Below, piece by piece: positions 17,626 to 26,089 of a stretch of DNA of 64,000 nucleotides. The DNA comes from Subtercola endophyticus (GTDB lineage: Bacteria; Actinomycetota; Actinomycetes; Actinomycetales; Microbacteriaceae): contig NZ_CP087997.1 of assembly GCF_021044565.1 (NCBI RefSeq), positions 3,658,001 through 3,722,000 on the forward strand, read 5' to 3'. The position numbers were made by a program, and so were the translations under genes. Numbering within the stretch: the stretch's first letter is position 1; every line of letters begins with the position of its first letter. The notes under the pieces were generated by a model. It did not search any database. It was not told the origin of the DNA and worked only from the letters and a program-made list of their open reading frames with translations.

Positions 17626-18741
17626 ATGCCTGCAGCATTCGTACGCACCACCCGCACCACAGCCCGACGCCGCCGGCGCGGGATCGTCGCCGCCGCGATT
17701 TTCGCGGTCGGCGCCCTCGCTTTGTCTGCCTGTTCGAGCGACGGTAACGCGGCGGTCTCTACCGCAGCCGGTTCGTCGAGCGCGGCCGCCCTCAGCGGCC
17801 AGGTCGTCTGGGCCGACTACGGCGGACCGACGAACAAGGCGCGCTACACCTCGTACTTCGACGACTTCACCGCTTCGACCGGAGTGTCCGTCACGTCGGA
17901 GGTGATCAACGACGCCACGATGAACACCATGCTCACCGGCGGCGAGGGTGAATACGACGCCATGCACGTGGGCCTCGACAGCGTTTACAAGTACCAAGAC
18001 AACCTGCAGCAATTGCCTGCCGGTACAACGCTCGACGACGCTATTCCCTCTGACATCAACCAGTACGCCTTCGGCACCTTCATCGTCGGTCACGCTCAGG
18101 GGTACCTGACCAGCACCTTCCCGAACGGCGGCCCGAAGACCTGGGCGGACTTCTTCGACACCAAGAAGTTCCCCGGAAAGCGCGCGTGGCCGGGCAGCCC
18201 CGGCAGCTACGACAGCACGTGTGAAGTTGCACTGCTCGCCGACGGCGTGGCGCCGGCCGACCTCTACCCGCTCGACCTCGCTCGTTGTGACAAGAAGATG
18301 GACACGATCAAGGACGACATGGTGTTCTACACCTCGTACCCCGAGATCCAGACCCTGCTCGCCTCAGGCACCGCTGCGATCGCGATGGGCCCGAGCGGCC
18401 AGTTCGCGGCACTGCGCAACTCCGGTCAAGATGTGACCGTTTCGTGGGATCAGGCCATCGCCTCACCGAACACCATCACCATTCCGAAGACCGCGCCCGA
18501 CAAGGCCAACATCTTCGCTCTGGCGCAGGCGATGAGCGACCCGAAGGCGCAAGCTGCCTTCGCGAAGCTCACGAACTACGGCCCCGGAAACACGAAGGCG
18601 TTCGACTACATGGATCAAACGACGAAAGACAACGTCGTGAACTCTCCGTCGCACACGAACATCGTGTTCCAGAATTCCAAAGCGAGAGCGGCCCAGACCG
18701 ACGAACTGCTGGCGAATTACACCAAGTGGCTCGGCCAGTAG
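17626..18741 (+). CDS. ABC transporter substrate-binding lipoprotein (PotD/PotF-like)
   Basis: 371 residues from ATG 17626 after an AAAGGGAC ribosome site. The N-terminus has basic residues, a hydrophobic core and the lipobox LSAC with Cys36 as the lipidated residue, so it is tethered outside the membrane. The mature part (VVWADYGGP, later WPGSPGSYDS and YTSYPEIQTLL) fits the extracellular solute-binding family of polyamine-type importers. It is separated from its permease operon by the aldehyde dehydrogenase but shares the operator. Likely ligand: a cationic amine or amide. Confidence 0.9.
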   Translation: MPAAFVRTTRTTARRRRRGIVAAAIFAVGALALSACSSDGNAAVSTAAGSSSAAALSGQVVWADYGGPTNKARYTSYFDDFTASTGVSVTSEVINDATMNTMLTGGEGEYDAMHVGLDSVYKYQDNLQQLPAGTTLDDAIPSDINQYAFGTFIVGHAQGYLTSTFPNGGPKTWADFFDTKKFPGKRAWPGSPGSYDSTCEVALLADGVAPADLYPLDLARCDKKMDTIKDDMVFYTSYPEIQTLLASGTAAIAMGPSGQFAALRNSGQDVTVSWDQAIASPNTITIPKTAPDKANIFALAQAMSDPKAQAAFAKLTNYGPGNTKAFDYMDQTTKDNVVNSPSHTNIVFQNSKARAAQTDELLANYTKWLGQ

Positions 18742-18756
18742 CACCACGCTGAACAC

Positions 18757-20391
18757 ATGCCCTCGACACCTCCCTCCGAAGACGAACTGACCCTGGTTCT
18801 CGGGTCGATCAGAACGCAAGACCCTGATCGGCCCCAGGCCTCGGCCATGCTCGTCCGCGGTGACCGGATCGTCGCGATCGGCTCTCTCGCCGACGTGGCC
18901 CCGGCAGGTGTCGAGGGCATTCGTGTGCACCACGCCATCGGTACCGTGGTGCCCGGATTCATCGACTCGCACGTGCACACCATGATCGTCGGGCTCGAAC
19001 GGCGCCGGCTCACGGTTTCGGAGGCCGGCTCGATCGCCGAGGTGGTCGAACTCATTCGTCTTTACCTCGCGGCGAATCCCGATCTCGACTGGGCCGTGAT
19101 CGGCGCACACTTTCACGAAGAAGACCTCGCCGACGGTCGACTGCCGAACCGCCACGATCTCGACGCGGTGTCGGGAGGTGTCGCGCTCTATCTCGACCGG
19201 CGCACCCACGACGCCATCGTCAACACTGAGGCGCTGCGCCGTGCCGGGATCACGGCCGAGACGCCCGACCCGGAAGGCGCCTCGATCGAGCGGGAGGCCG
19301 ACGGGCATCCGTCGGGCATCTTGATCGAACGACCGGCCGCCGACCTGGTCTTCTCGCAGATTCCTGCCCTCACACCGGAGGAGATGCGGGTAGCGCTTCT
19401 CGAGGCGCAGAGCTATCTGCATTCGCTCGGCATCGTCGGCGCCAGCGAGCCGGGGCTGGTAGCTGCCGAGATCGCTGCCTACCAGAACCTGTGGGCCGAA
19501 GGGCTGCTGTCACTGCGCACGATGGCCATGCCGCTCGGCGACACCTCTCTTGCGCCGGACACGTTCATGGACGGTCTCGAGGGCCTCGGTGTACGAACCG
19601 GTTTCGGCGACGAGACGTTGAAGGTCGGCCCGCTCAAGATCTACCTCGACGGCACGGGTGGCTTCAGCACGGCGCTCCTCTCGCGCGACTGGCCCGGGCT
19701 CCCCGGTTATCACGGCACTCAGGTATGCCCGCCAGAGACGTTTCGGGGCCTCGTCGACCGGTGCGCCGCCGGAGGCTGGTCGGTTGCGGTGCATGCCGTC
19801 GGTGACGAAGCCGTGCGTTTCGCCCTCGAGTGTTTCGCCGAGGCCGACAAGCGCCGGCCGATCGCGCCCTTGCGATTCTCGATCATGCACGGCTATCTCT
19901 GGCCCAGCCACGAGAGCATGGCCGAAGCTGCGCGGCTCGGTGTGACCCTGTCGACACAACCCGCCATGCAGTGGCGGGTCGGCGCGGGCATCCAGCACCG
20001 GTTCGGCCAGATCGCCGAAGACACCGCGCCGCTTCGCGACTGGTTCGACGCCGGCGTCGAGGTGGCCGCCGGCTCTGACGGCCCCGATTTTCTGATGGCG
20101 CCGCTCTTCGGTATGTGGCAGGCCAGGTCGCGTCGGGTGCGCGGGCTGGATGCTCCGCTCGGCCCCGCGCAGGCGGTGACGGCCGAAGAGGCTTTCGCCA
20201 TGTACACGACTTCGGGCGCACGTTATGCGTACGCCGAAAACTCCCGGGGGCGCTTGGCACCCGGATACCTCGCCGACTGGGTCGAGCTCGCGCTCGACCC
20301 GGTGACGGCCACACTAGACGAACTCGAAGAGAAGAAGGAGCATGCCGTGAAGCGGACTGTTGTGGGCGGACGTGTTGTTTATGGCCAGTGA
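18757..20391 (+). CDS. Amidohydrolase, YtcJ-like (second copy)
   Basis: 544 residues, 80 more than the paralogue at 10246. SHVHT at 71-75 is the HxH metal site. WSVAVHAVGDEA, MHGYLW and GSDGPDFLMAP give the remaining metal and catalytic positions. The C-terminal GRLAPGYLADWVEL is typical of YtcJ-like N-substituted formamide or amide hydrolases. It follows the binding protein by 15 bases and runs into the GMC oxidase gene with an overlap. Confidence 0.88.
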   Translation: MPSTPPSEDELTLVLGSIRTQDPDRPQASAMLVRGDRIVAIGSLADVAPAGVEGIRVHHAIGTVVPGFIDSHVHTMIVGLERRRLTVSEAGSIAEVVELIRLYLAANPDLDWAVIGAHFHEEDLADGRLPNRHDLDAVSGGVALYLDRRTHDAIVNTEALRRAGITAETPDPEGASIEREADGHPSGILIERPAADLVFSQIPALTPEEMRVALLEAQSYLHSLGIVGASEPGLVAAEIAAYQNLWAEGLLSLRTMAMPLGDTSLAPDTFMDGLEGLGVRTGFGDETLKVGPLKIYLDGTGGFSTALLSRDWPGLPGYHGTQVCPPETFRGLVDRCAAGGWSVAVHAVGDEAVRFALECFAEADKRRPIAPLRFSIMHGYLWPSHESMAEAARLGVTLSTQPAMQWRVGAGIQHRFGQIAEDTAPLRDWFDAGVEVAAGSDGPDFLMAPLFGMWQARSRRVRGLDAPLGPAQAVTAEEAFAMYTTSGARYAYAENSRGRLAPGYLADWVELALDPVTATLDELEEKKEHAVKRTVVGGRVVYGQ

Positions 20392-21919
20392 GATGAGCGA
20401 GCCCGTGCTGCCGGCCGAAGCCGAGTACATCGTCATCGGGGGTGGAACCGCCGGTAACGTGGTCGCCGCGCGACTGGCCGACGACGGCGCCGACGTGCTG
20501 GTGCTGGAGGCCGGCCCCGATTTCGGCCCGTTCGGTTCGGCCGACTGGCCCGCCGATATTCTCGACGCCACCCGCCTCGGCCACAGCAACGACTGGGGCT
20601 ACGATTCGGGCGATACCCTGCCCGAGAAGGTCGCCTTCGAGCGGGCCCGCGCCATCGGCGGAAGCTCGGACTTCAACGGAACCACTCAGACCTGGGGCCA
20701 CCGGCTCGACTACGACGGCTGGGCGGCCGCCGGAAACGACGGCTGGTCGAGCGACGACCTCACGCCGCTGTTCGACGAGGGCACTCGAAAGATGCGGGTG
20801 AAGCGGTACACGGCCGCCGAACTCACGCCGTGGCAGTACGCCTGGTACGACGGAGGCACCGAGATCGGGCTGCCGAAGCTCGAGACGCTCAACAACCTCG
20901 ACGAGACGGTCGGATTCGCCCCCGAAGACAACAACATCGTCGACGGAATCCGGTACAACACCGCGTTCGCGTACCTCGATCCGGTGCGGGCGCTGCCGAA
21001 CATCCGCATCGTCGGTGAGGCCCACGTCGCCCGCGTGCTCATCGAACACGGCGCGGTCGTCGGCGTCGAAGTGCACTGGCGTGGTGACGTTCACATCGTG
21101 CGTTCGAACAAGGTCGTCGTCGCGGGCGGGGCGTACAACTCGCCGCAGGTGCTGCAGCGTTCAGGCCTCGGGCCGGCGGCGGTGTTGAGCGGGTTCGAAA
21201 TCCCGGTCATCCAGCAGCTGGCGGGCGTCGGCGAGAACCTTCACGATCAGCCGTTCGCGCTGATGAGCTGGGCGGGCAGCGACCGTATGGAGGCCGACAT
21301 GCAGAAGCTGCGTGACACCGGCTGGGCGCCCGACGAGCAGGCCATGGCCAAGGCTGCGTCGAGCTTCGATCCCGACGTGTTCGACATGCACTTTCTGCCC
21401 TACAGCCCGAGCCACCTCTTCAACCGCAAACGCTGGAGCTGCGGCGTCGGGGCGCTGCTGCCGGAGTCTCGCGGCTACGTGCGCATCACGAGCCGCGACC
21501 CCGAGGCGAAACCCGTGATCGATCACCGCTTTCTGAGCGACCCCGAGGGTCAGGATGCCCGCGTGCTCGCCGAGGGAATGCAGCAGTTGCGCGCCATCGC
21601 CGGAGCCCCGCGGAATGCCGCACTGTTCGGTGCGGAGATCTATCCGGGCCCGGAGGTGGGCAGCTACGAGGCGCTCGTCGCCCACGTGAATGCGAACCCC
21701 GACAACTACTGGCACCCGGTGGGCACCTGCAAGATGGGGCCGGCGAGCGACCCGACGGCTGTCGTCGACAACCGCGGAAAGGTACACGGCATCGAAGGGT
21801 GCTGGGTGGCCGACGCGTCGATCATGCCGCGCATTCCCCGCGCGACGACCGCGATGCCGGTCGTCGTCATCGGTGAACGGATCGCCGCCTTTCTGCTCGA
21901 AGATCGGAAGGCGCGCTGA
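20381..21919 (+). CDS. GMC-family FAD oxidoreductase (choline dehydrogenase-like)
   Basis: 512 residues from ATG 20381, overlapping the previous gene by 11 bases; ATG 20393 is an alternative. VIGGGTAGNVVAARL binds FAD. GGSSDFN and PQVLQRSGLGP are GMC signatures. YWHPVGTCKMG carries the catalytic His. The second catalytic position, usually His or Asn in GNTN, reads RATTAM here, so it appears to be Thr. Oxidises an alcohol or amino-alcohol. Last gene of the operator-linked block. Confidence 0.9.
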   Translation: MASEMSEPVLPAEAEYIVIGGGTAGNVVAARLADDGADVLVLEAGPDFGPFGSADWPADILDATRLGHSNDWGYDSGDTLPEKVAFERARAIGGSSDFNGTTQTWGHRLDYDGWAAAGNDGWSSDDLTPLFDEGTRKMRVKRYTAAELTPWQYAWYDGGTEIGLPKLETLNNLDETVGFAPEDNNIVDGIRYNTAFAYLDPVRALPNIRIVGEAHVARVLIEHGAVVGVEVHWRGDVHIVRSNKVVVAGGAYNSPQVLQRSGLGPAAVLSGFEIPVIQQLAGVGENLHDQPFALMSWAGSDRMEADMQKLRDTGWAPDEQAMAKAASSFDPDVFDMHFLPYSPSHLFNRKRWSCGVGALLPESRGYVRITSRDPEAKPVIDHRFLSDPEGQDARVLAEGMQQLRAIAGAPRNAALFGAEIYPGPEVGSYEALVAHVNANPDNYWHPVGTCKMGPASDPTAVVDNRGKVHGIEGCWVADASIMPRIPRATTAMPVVVIGERIAAFLLEDRKAR

Positions 21920-21947
21920 CGAGCCCTGATGGCGCGGGCGGCTGACC

Positions 21948-22814
21948 GTGTCGAGAATGCTCGCCGTCGTGAGCGCCGAGCCCCTCGGGCTCGAGGCGGC
22001 GGTCGGGCCGCAGATCGCCCATGACTTCGAGGCGCTTTCGGCACTGCACGCCGACGGCTGGGGTGAGGCGTGGCTCAGTGACGACACGCCCCCCGGCGTG
22101 CGGGGCCGAGTTCGGCTCGACCGCTACGCCGACCGGTCTGCCGACCGCTCTGCCGGTCTGCCGACGGGTTGCGCCGCCGATCGTTCTGCCGCCGGCGACG
22201 GGCCCGCGAGCCGGGCCCGGCTGCTGTACCTGCGCTTCGCCAGTCGTGGGTCTGCCGTCGAGCGGGCGAACGTTCAGCCCTTCGTCGCGTCTGGGCTGGC
22301 CTTCGCTCACAACGGCGCCCTGCCGCGACCGGATGCCCTGCGAAAGTTGCTCACCCCCGAAAGCAGCGCCGGCCTGACGGGTACGACCGACAGCGAGCTG
22401 TACTTCGCGCGGCTCCGAGAGCACGTGGCTCGCGGCGACGGCGCTCGAGCTGCTCTCGCCGCGGCGATCAGGCAAACGGTCGCTGAGCTGCGTGGGCTCT
22501 ACCCCGAGGCCTGCCTCAATACGATGCTGCTCTCACCCGACGCCCTCTTCGTGGTGCAGTCGGCCGGCTCTGTTCCCGTGCCCCTGGGGGCCTTCGCCGC
22601 TCGCGGCGCGGCCGGCGAGAGCCTGCCACCCGAGCACGACCACCGCTACAACAGGCTGGCGTGGTGTCGACGCCCGCCCGCTGGGCCGACTCGTACCGGC
22701 TCTGTGGTGGTGGCGACGGCGGGCGTGAACACGCAACGCTGGCTCCATTTCACCGAGAACACCGTCACGGTCTTTCCGTTCGATCAGAGCGAGCCACGCA
22801 CCTCCGACCTCTGA
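21948..22814 (+). CDS. Class II glutamine amidotransferase-like protein with Ser at the nucleophile position
   Basis: 288 residues from GTG 21948. The start M-S-R-M-L-A-V-V-S aligns with the M-C-R-L-L start of EgtC-type class II amidotransferases, where Cys2 is the N-terminal nucleophile; here the codon is TCG. Other family features remain: LYLRFAS, FVASGLAFAHNGAL and TGTTDSELYF, which hold glutamine-binding residues. A repeated ADRSADRSA stretch at ~60-75 is an insertion. Ser can act as an Ntn nucleophile in relatives, so the enzyme may be an amide hydrolase rather than a glutaminase, or inactive. No partner synthetase adjoins it. Confidence 0.75.
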   Translation: MSRMLAVVSAEPLGLEAAVGPQIAHDFEALSALHADGWGEAWLSDDTPPGVRGRVRLDRYADRSADRSAGLPTGCAADRSAAGDGPASRARLLYLRFASRGSAVERANVQPFVASGLAFAHNGALPRPDALRKLLTPESSAGLTGTTDSELYFARLREHVARGDGARAALAAAIRQTVAELRGLYPEACLNTMLLSPDALFVVQSAGSVPVPLGAFAARGAAGESLPPEHDHRYNRLAWCRRPPAGPTRTGSVVVATAGVNTQRWLHFTENTVTVFPFDQSEPRTSDL

Positions 22815-22916
22815 CGGCCCTTTTCGCTTTCATTGGAAGCTCAAAGAATGTGCCAAGTGCGCAGATAGCCGGGTGGGGTGTTCTGGGTAGACGCGATTCT
22901 GAGAAGAGGTACAGAA

Positions 22917-23870
22917 ATGTCCGAACGAAACCGACCCGGCCCGGCCGAACCCGAGCAGCGCGACGACGCCGAGCAGCGCGACGACGCCGAGTGGCGCGAC
23001 GCCGACGGCAACGAGATCGATGAAGACGACCGGGGTCTCGTCTACGACATCCGCACCCTCGTGAACCGGCGCCGGGCTCTCGGCCTCTTCGGCGGAGTCG
23101 CGATGGTTTCGCTGCTCGCGGCGTGCGCCACCGATTCGTCGTCGGCGAGCTCGACCGGCGCAGCCACAGCCACGGGCACGGCGACGGCGACGCCGACGCC
23201 GAGTGCGTCGAGCTCGGCGAGTGCGAGCGCCACTGCGACCGCCGATCTCACCGAGGTGCCCGATGAGACGGCCGGTCCGTACCCGGGTGACGGGTCGAAC
23301 GGCGTGAACGTGCTCGACGATTCGGGAATCGTGCGCAGCGACATCCGCTCGAGTTTCGGGTCGTCGACGACGACCGCCCCGGGGGTGCCGCTGAACATCC
23401 AGCTGACCGTGCGCGACGTCTCCACCGGCAACGCCCTCGCGGGTGCGGCCGTGTATCTCTGGCACTGCAACCGTGACGGGGAGTATTCGCTCTACGGCTC
23501 GGGAGTCACGAACGAGAACTATTTGCGTGGCGTGCAGCAGGTCGATGCGAACGGAACCGTGACCTTCACCTCGATCTACCCGGCCGCCTACTCGGGGCGC
23601 TGGCCGCACATCCACTTCGAGGTGTACAAAGACGTCGCAACGGCGGTGGCCTCGGGGCCCATCGTCAAGACCTCGCAGATCGCGATGCCCAAAGAGGCCT
23701 GCGACCTGGTCTACGCGACGACAGGATACGAGCAGAGCGTGCGCAACCTGGCCTCGACCAGTCTCGCGAGCGACAACGTCTTCGGCAACGACAGCGGTAT
23801 CCACCAGATCGCGAGCATGTCAGGATCGGTCGCCGCCGGCTATACGGCAGCTCTCACCATCGGGGTGTGA
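22917..23870 (+). CDS. Secreted intradiol ring-cleavage dioxygenase-like lipoprotein
   Basis: 317 residues from ATG 22917 with AGAAGAGG upstream. A 48-residue acidic N-terminus precedes a twin-arginine-like leader (NRRRALGLFGG) ending in lipobox LLAAC, Cys70. A Ser/Thr/Ala linker follows. The catalytic domain carries all four non-haem iron ligands of intradiol dioxygenases: Tyr190 in DGEYSLYG, Tyr225, His231 and His233 in WPHIH. LRGVQQVDANG is also conserved. Such cell-surface proteins are common in actinobacteria and are usually of unknown substrate. It is monocistronic by position. Confidence 0.88.
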   Translation: MSERNRPGPAEPEQRDDAEQRDDAEWRDADGNEIDEDDRGLVYDIRTLVNRRRALGLFGGVAMVSLLAACATDSSSASSTGAATATGTATATPTPSASSSASASATATADLTEVPDETAGPYPGDGSNGVNVLDDSGIVRSDIRSSFGSSTTTAPGVPLNIQLTVRDVSTGNALAGAAVYLWHCNRDGEYSLYGSGVTNENYLRGVQQVDANGTVTFTSIYPAAYSGRWPHIHFEVYKDVATAVASGPIVKTSQIAMPKEACDLVYATTGYEQSVRNLASTSLASDNVFGNDSGIHQIASMSGSVAAGYTAALTIGV

Positions 23871-23945
23871 CCGAGGCCTCGTCTGTGCGAACTGCCCCTT
23901 GTACCGGGCGGATGCGCGTGACAGGCTCGCATCAGAAGGAACACC

Positions 23946-24494
23946 ATGAACGCTTCACTCTCGCCCGACGCTGCGGCAGACGGCGGTGCATCCAGTGCAC
24001 CTGTGATCGTCGTGGGAGTCTCGCCGCACGTGCCGAATGCTGTGCTGGAACAGGCCGTCGTGTTCGCGGCGCACTTCGCAGCGATTCTGGTCTTCGTTTA
24101 CGTCGATGCGGGCCGTTACGTCGTCGCGGTCGGTGCTGACGGCGTCGAACTCACCGAGCCGATCGACCCCGACCTCGGTGACGACGAGGCGCAGGGTTTT
24201 CCTGCCGAGTTACGCGTTCGTCTCGAGAAGAGTTGCGCCGACGCCGGCCTGCCGTGGCGAACGGCCGTGTCTGCGGGTGACCCTGCCGACGCGCTCGACC
24301 GCGCCGCGCAGGCACTGGATGCGGTTGCGATCGTGGTGGGAACGCACCGCGCCAGCATGCGGTCGACCGTGGCCGAGTTCTTCACCGGCTCGGTCGCCGT
24401 GCACCTCGCCCACCGGCAGGCTCGCCCGGTGATCGTGGTTCCCGTGGTGGTCGCGGCGTCGAACGACGCGCTTCCGTGGGTGACCGAGGGGTGA
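23946..24494 (+). CDS. Universal stress protein (UspA family)
   Basis: 182 residues, one Usp domain. VIVVGVSP begins the first strand. VVGTHRAS followed by FFTGSVAVHLAH and PVIVVP is the ATP-binding G-2X-G-9X-G(S/T) motif. The ribosome site AGAAGGAACACC precedes ATG 23946. Cytoplasmic nucleotide-binding stress protein; no operon partner. Confidence 0.9.
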   Translation: MNASLSPDAAADGGASSAPVIVVGVSPHVPNAVLEQAVVFAAHFAAILVFVYVDAGRYVVAVGADGVELTEPIDPDLGDDEAQGFPAELRVRLEKSCADAGLPWRTAVSAGDPADALDRAAQALDAVAIVVGTHRASMRSTVAEFFTGSVAVHLAHRQARPVIVVPVVVAASNDALPWVTEG

Positions 24495-24618
24495 CCGAGT
24501 TCTGATCTGCTCCGGCCATCCGGGCGACGGGAGTCGGTAGAGTCGGGTAGCCGGAAACGTGGTCGGCGGCGTGGTCGGCAACACGGTCGGCGACGGGTTC
24601 AGGCGCGAAGGGGCAAGC

Positions 24619-25581
24619 GTGACGGCAGAGCAGGGTGAGGCGGTTCTCGCCATCGACCTCGGTGGAACGAAGGTCGAGGCGGCAGTCGTCTGGGCCGACG
24701 GCAGCATCGCCGACGGCACCCGGCATCGTGCGCCGACGGGCGCCGACCGTACCCGTGAGCAGATCGGCGACTCGATCGCCGAGGTCATCGCACGCGCTCT
24801 CGCCGCTTCGCCGGCACCGGTCGTCGGTGTCGGCATCGGCTCGGCCGGCCCGGTGTCGCTCGCTCACGGCACCATTGCTCCGGTGAACATGGTCGCCCTG
24901 CACGGCTTCGACCTGATGGGCTTCGTGCGCGCACAGGTCGACCTCGGCCGACCGGATGCTCTGCCCATCGTTCTGCGCCTCGACGGCACTTGCATCGCCC
25001 TCGCCGAGCACTGGCTCGGCGCCAATGCCGGCATCGACGACTGCATGGCCATGGTCGTGTCGACCGGTGTCGGTGGGGGAATCGTCTCGGGCGGGCGCCT
25101 CGTGGCGGGCAACAGCGGCAACGCGGGGCACATCGGCCAGCTGCAGGTCGCGCGCTTCAGTGGAGTGCACGGTGACCCCTCGCACACGCTCGAAGCGCTG
25201 GCCTCCGGCCCGCGGTCGGTGGCCTGGGCGCAGGGTCAGGGCTGGGGCGGAACCACGGGTGAGGATCTCGCTCGCGACTACGCCGCCGGCAATGAGGTAG
25301 CGGTGGCGGCGGTGCACCGCTCGGCGGCGGCGGTCGGTGAGGCGATTGCCAGTGCATCCACTCTTCTCGACCTGAAGCAGGTCGCCATCGGTGGGGGCTT
25401 CTCGCGCGTCTCGGCCGACTACGTCGAACTCGTGGCGGCCGCGGCCCGCTCGGCGGCCTTCCTCGGTTACGCCGCCGACGTGCGCGTGGTTCGGGCGGCC
25501 CTGGGCGACGACTCCCCGCTCATCGGTGCGGCCGCCCTCGTCTTTCGCGCCGACGTGGTCGCGTCTGCTCCCGCGCCGTGA
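24619..25581 (+). CDS. ROK-family sugar kinase lacking the zinc-binding cysteines
   Basis: 320 residues from GTG 24619, preceded by AAGGGGC; in-frame upstream codons to 24559 read only repetitive VGG sequence. The phosphate loop is AIDLGGTKVEAAVV. MVVSTGVGGGIV and GNSGNAGHIGQ match the ROK second and third motifs. The CxCGxxGCxE zinc site that normally follows is missing, replaced by a stretch ending HGDPSHTLEALASG. Phosphorylates a hexose such as glucose or N-acetylmannosamine in known relatives; without the zinc site the specificity is uncertain. The last base of its stop codon lies in the inverted repeat that follows. Confidence 0.87.
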   Translation: MTAEQGEAVLAIDLGGTKVEAAVVWADGSIADGTRHRAPTGADRTREQIGDSIAEVIARALAASPAPVVGVGIGSAGPVSLAHGTIAPVNMVALHGFDLMGFVRAQVDLGRPDALPIVLRLDGTCIALAEHWLGANAGIDDCMAMVVSTGVGGGIVSGGRLVAGNSGNAGHIGQLQVARFSGVHGDPSHTLEALASGPRSVAWAQGQGWGGTTGEDLARDYAAGNEVAVAAVHRSAAAVGEAIASASTLLDLKQVAIGGGFSRVSADYVELVAAAARSAAFLGYAADVRVVRAALGDDSPLIGAAALVFRADVVASAPAP

Positions 25582-25648
25582 AAACGGCGGAGATTCCGGC
25601 CCGGTGCCCGGCTATAGCGACTGCCCTGGCGAAATCTCCGCCGTTTTC
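25580..25648. terminator. Bidirectional terminator-like inverted repeat
   Basis: GAAAACGGCGGAGAT (25580-25594) pairs exactly with ATCTCCGCCGTTTTC (25634-25648), a 15-bp stem, with one more pair inside and a loop of about 37 bases. The A-tract on one side and T-tract on the other fit termination in both directions. It lies between convergent genes. The loop is long for a terminator, so a mobile repeat remnant is an alternative. Confidence 0.65.
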
Positions 25649-25670
25649 GCGCGGGGGCGGCAGGCGGGGG

Positions 25671-25982
25671 TCAGGCGGTGCCGATGAAGGAGCGCAGCTC
25701 GCCCGCGACTTCGGCGACGTCGGTGTCGCGGGCCTCGGCGAGGCGGCTGATGAGCCACGAAGTGAGCACGATCGAGGCGCCCACGAGGTCGCTGGCATCG
25801 ATGATCGAGTCGGGGTGGCGCTCGCCGTCGTAGGTCTCGAGGTCGTCGGGCTCGACGAGTAGGGCGAGCGCGAGGTCGAGGGCGAGCCGGTTCTCGTCGT
25901 CGCTCTTGTCGGGGCTCTGCGACACGACCGCGTCGAGCAGCACGGACGCCGCGAGGCGTCCGGATTCGGGCATCGCAGCCAT
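25671..25982 (-). CDS. Small acidic helical protein, function unknown
   Basis: 103 residues. ATG 25982 is chosen because AAGGGGAACAC lies just before it; earlier in-frame codons to 26036 have no ribosome site. The protein is acidic and predicted helical (LAASVLLDAVV, NRLALDLALALL, VGASIVLTSWLISRLAEA). No motif is recognised. Monocistronic, convergent with the ROK kinase. Confidence 0.7.
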   Translation of the reverse strand: MAAMPESGRLAASVLLDAVVSQSPDKSDDENRLALDLALALLVEPDDLETYDGERHPDSIIDASDLVGASIVLTSWLISRLAEARDTDVAEVAGELRSFIGTA

Positions 25983-26089
25983 GTGTTCCCCTTCACAGAG
26001 TTGCATTTTCGTTCGAGTCGGTGCACGCGCTCTCACCCATTATGGCACCACCTCGGGGGGCGAAATGTGCCGAGGAGGCCGGCGTTACC

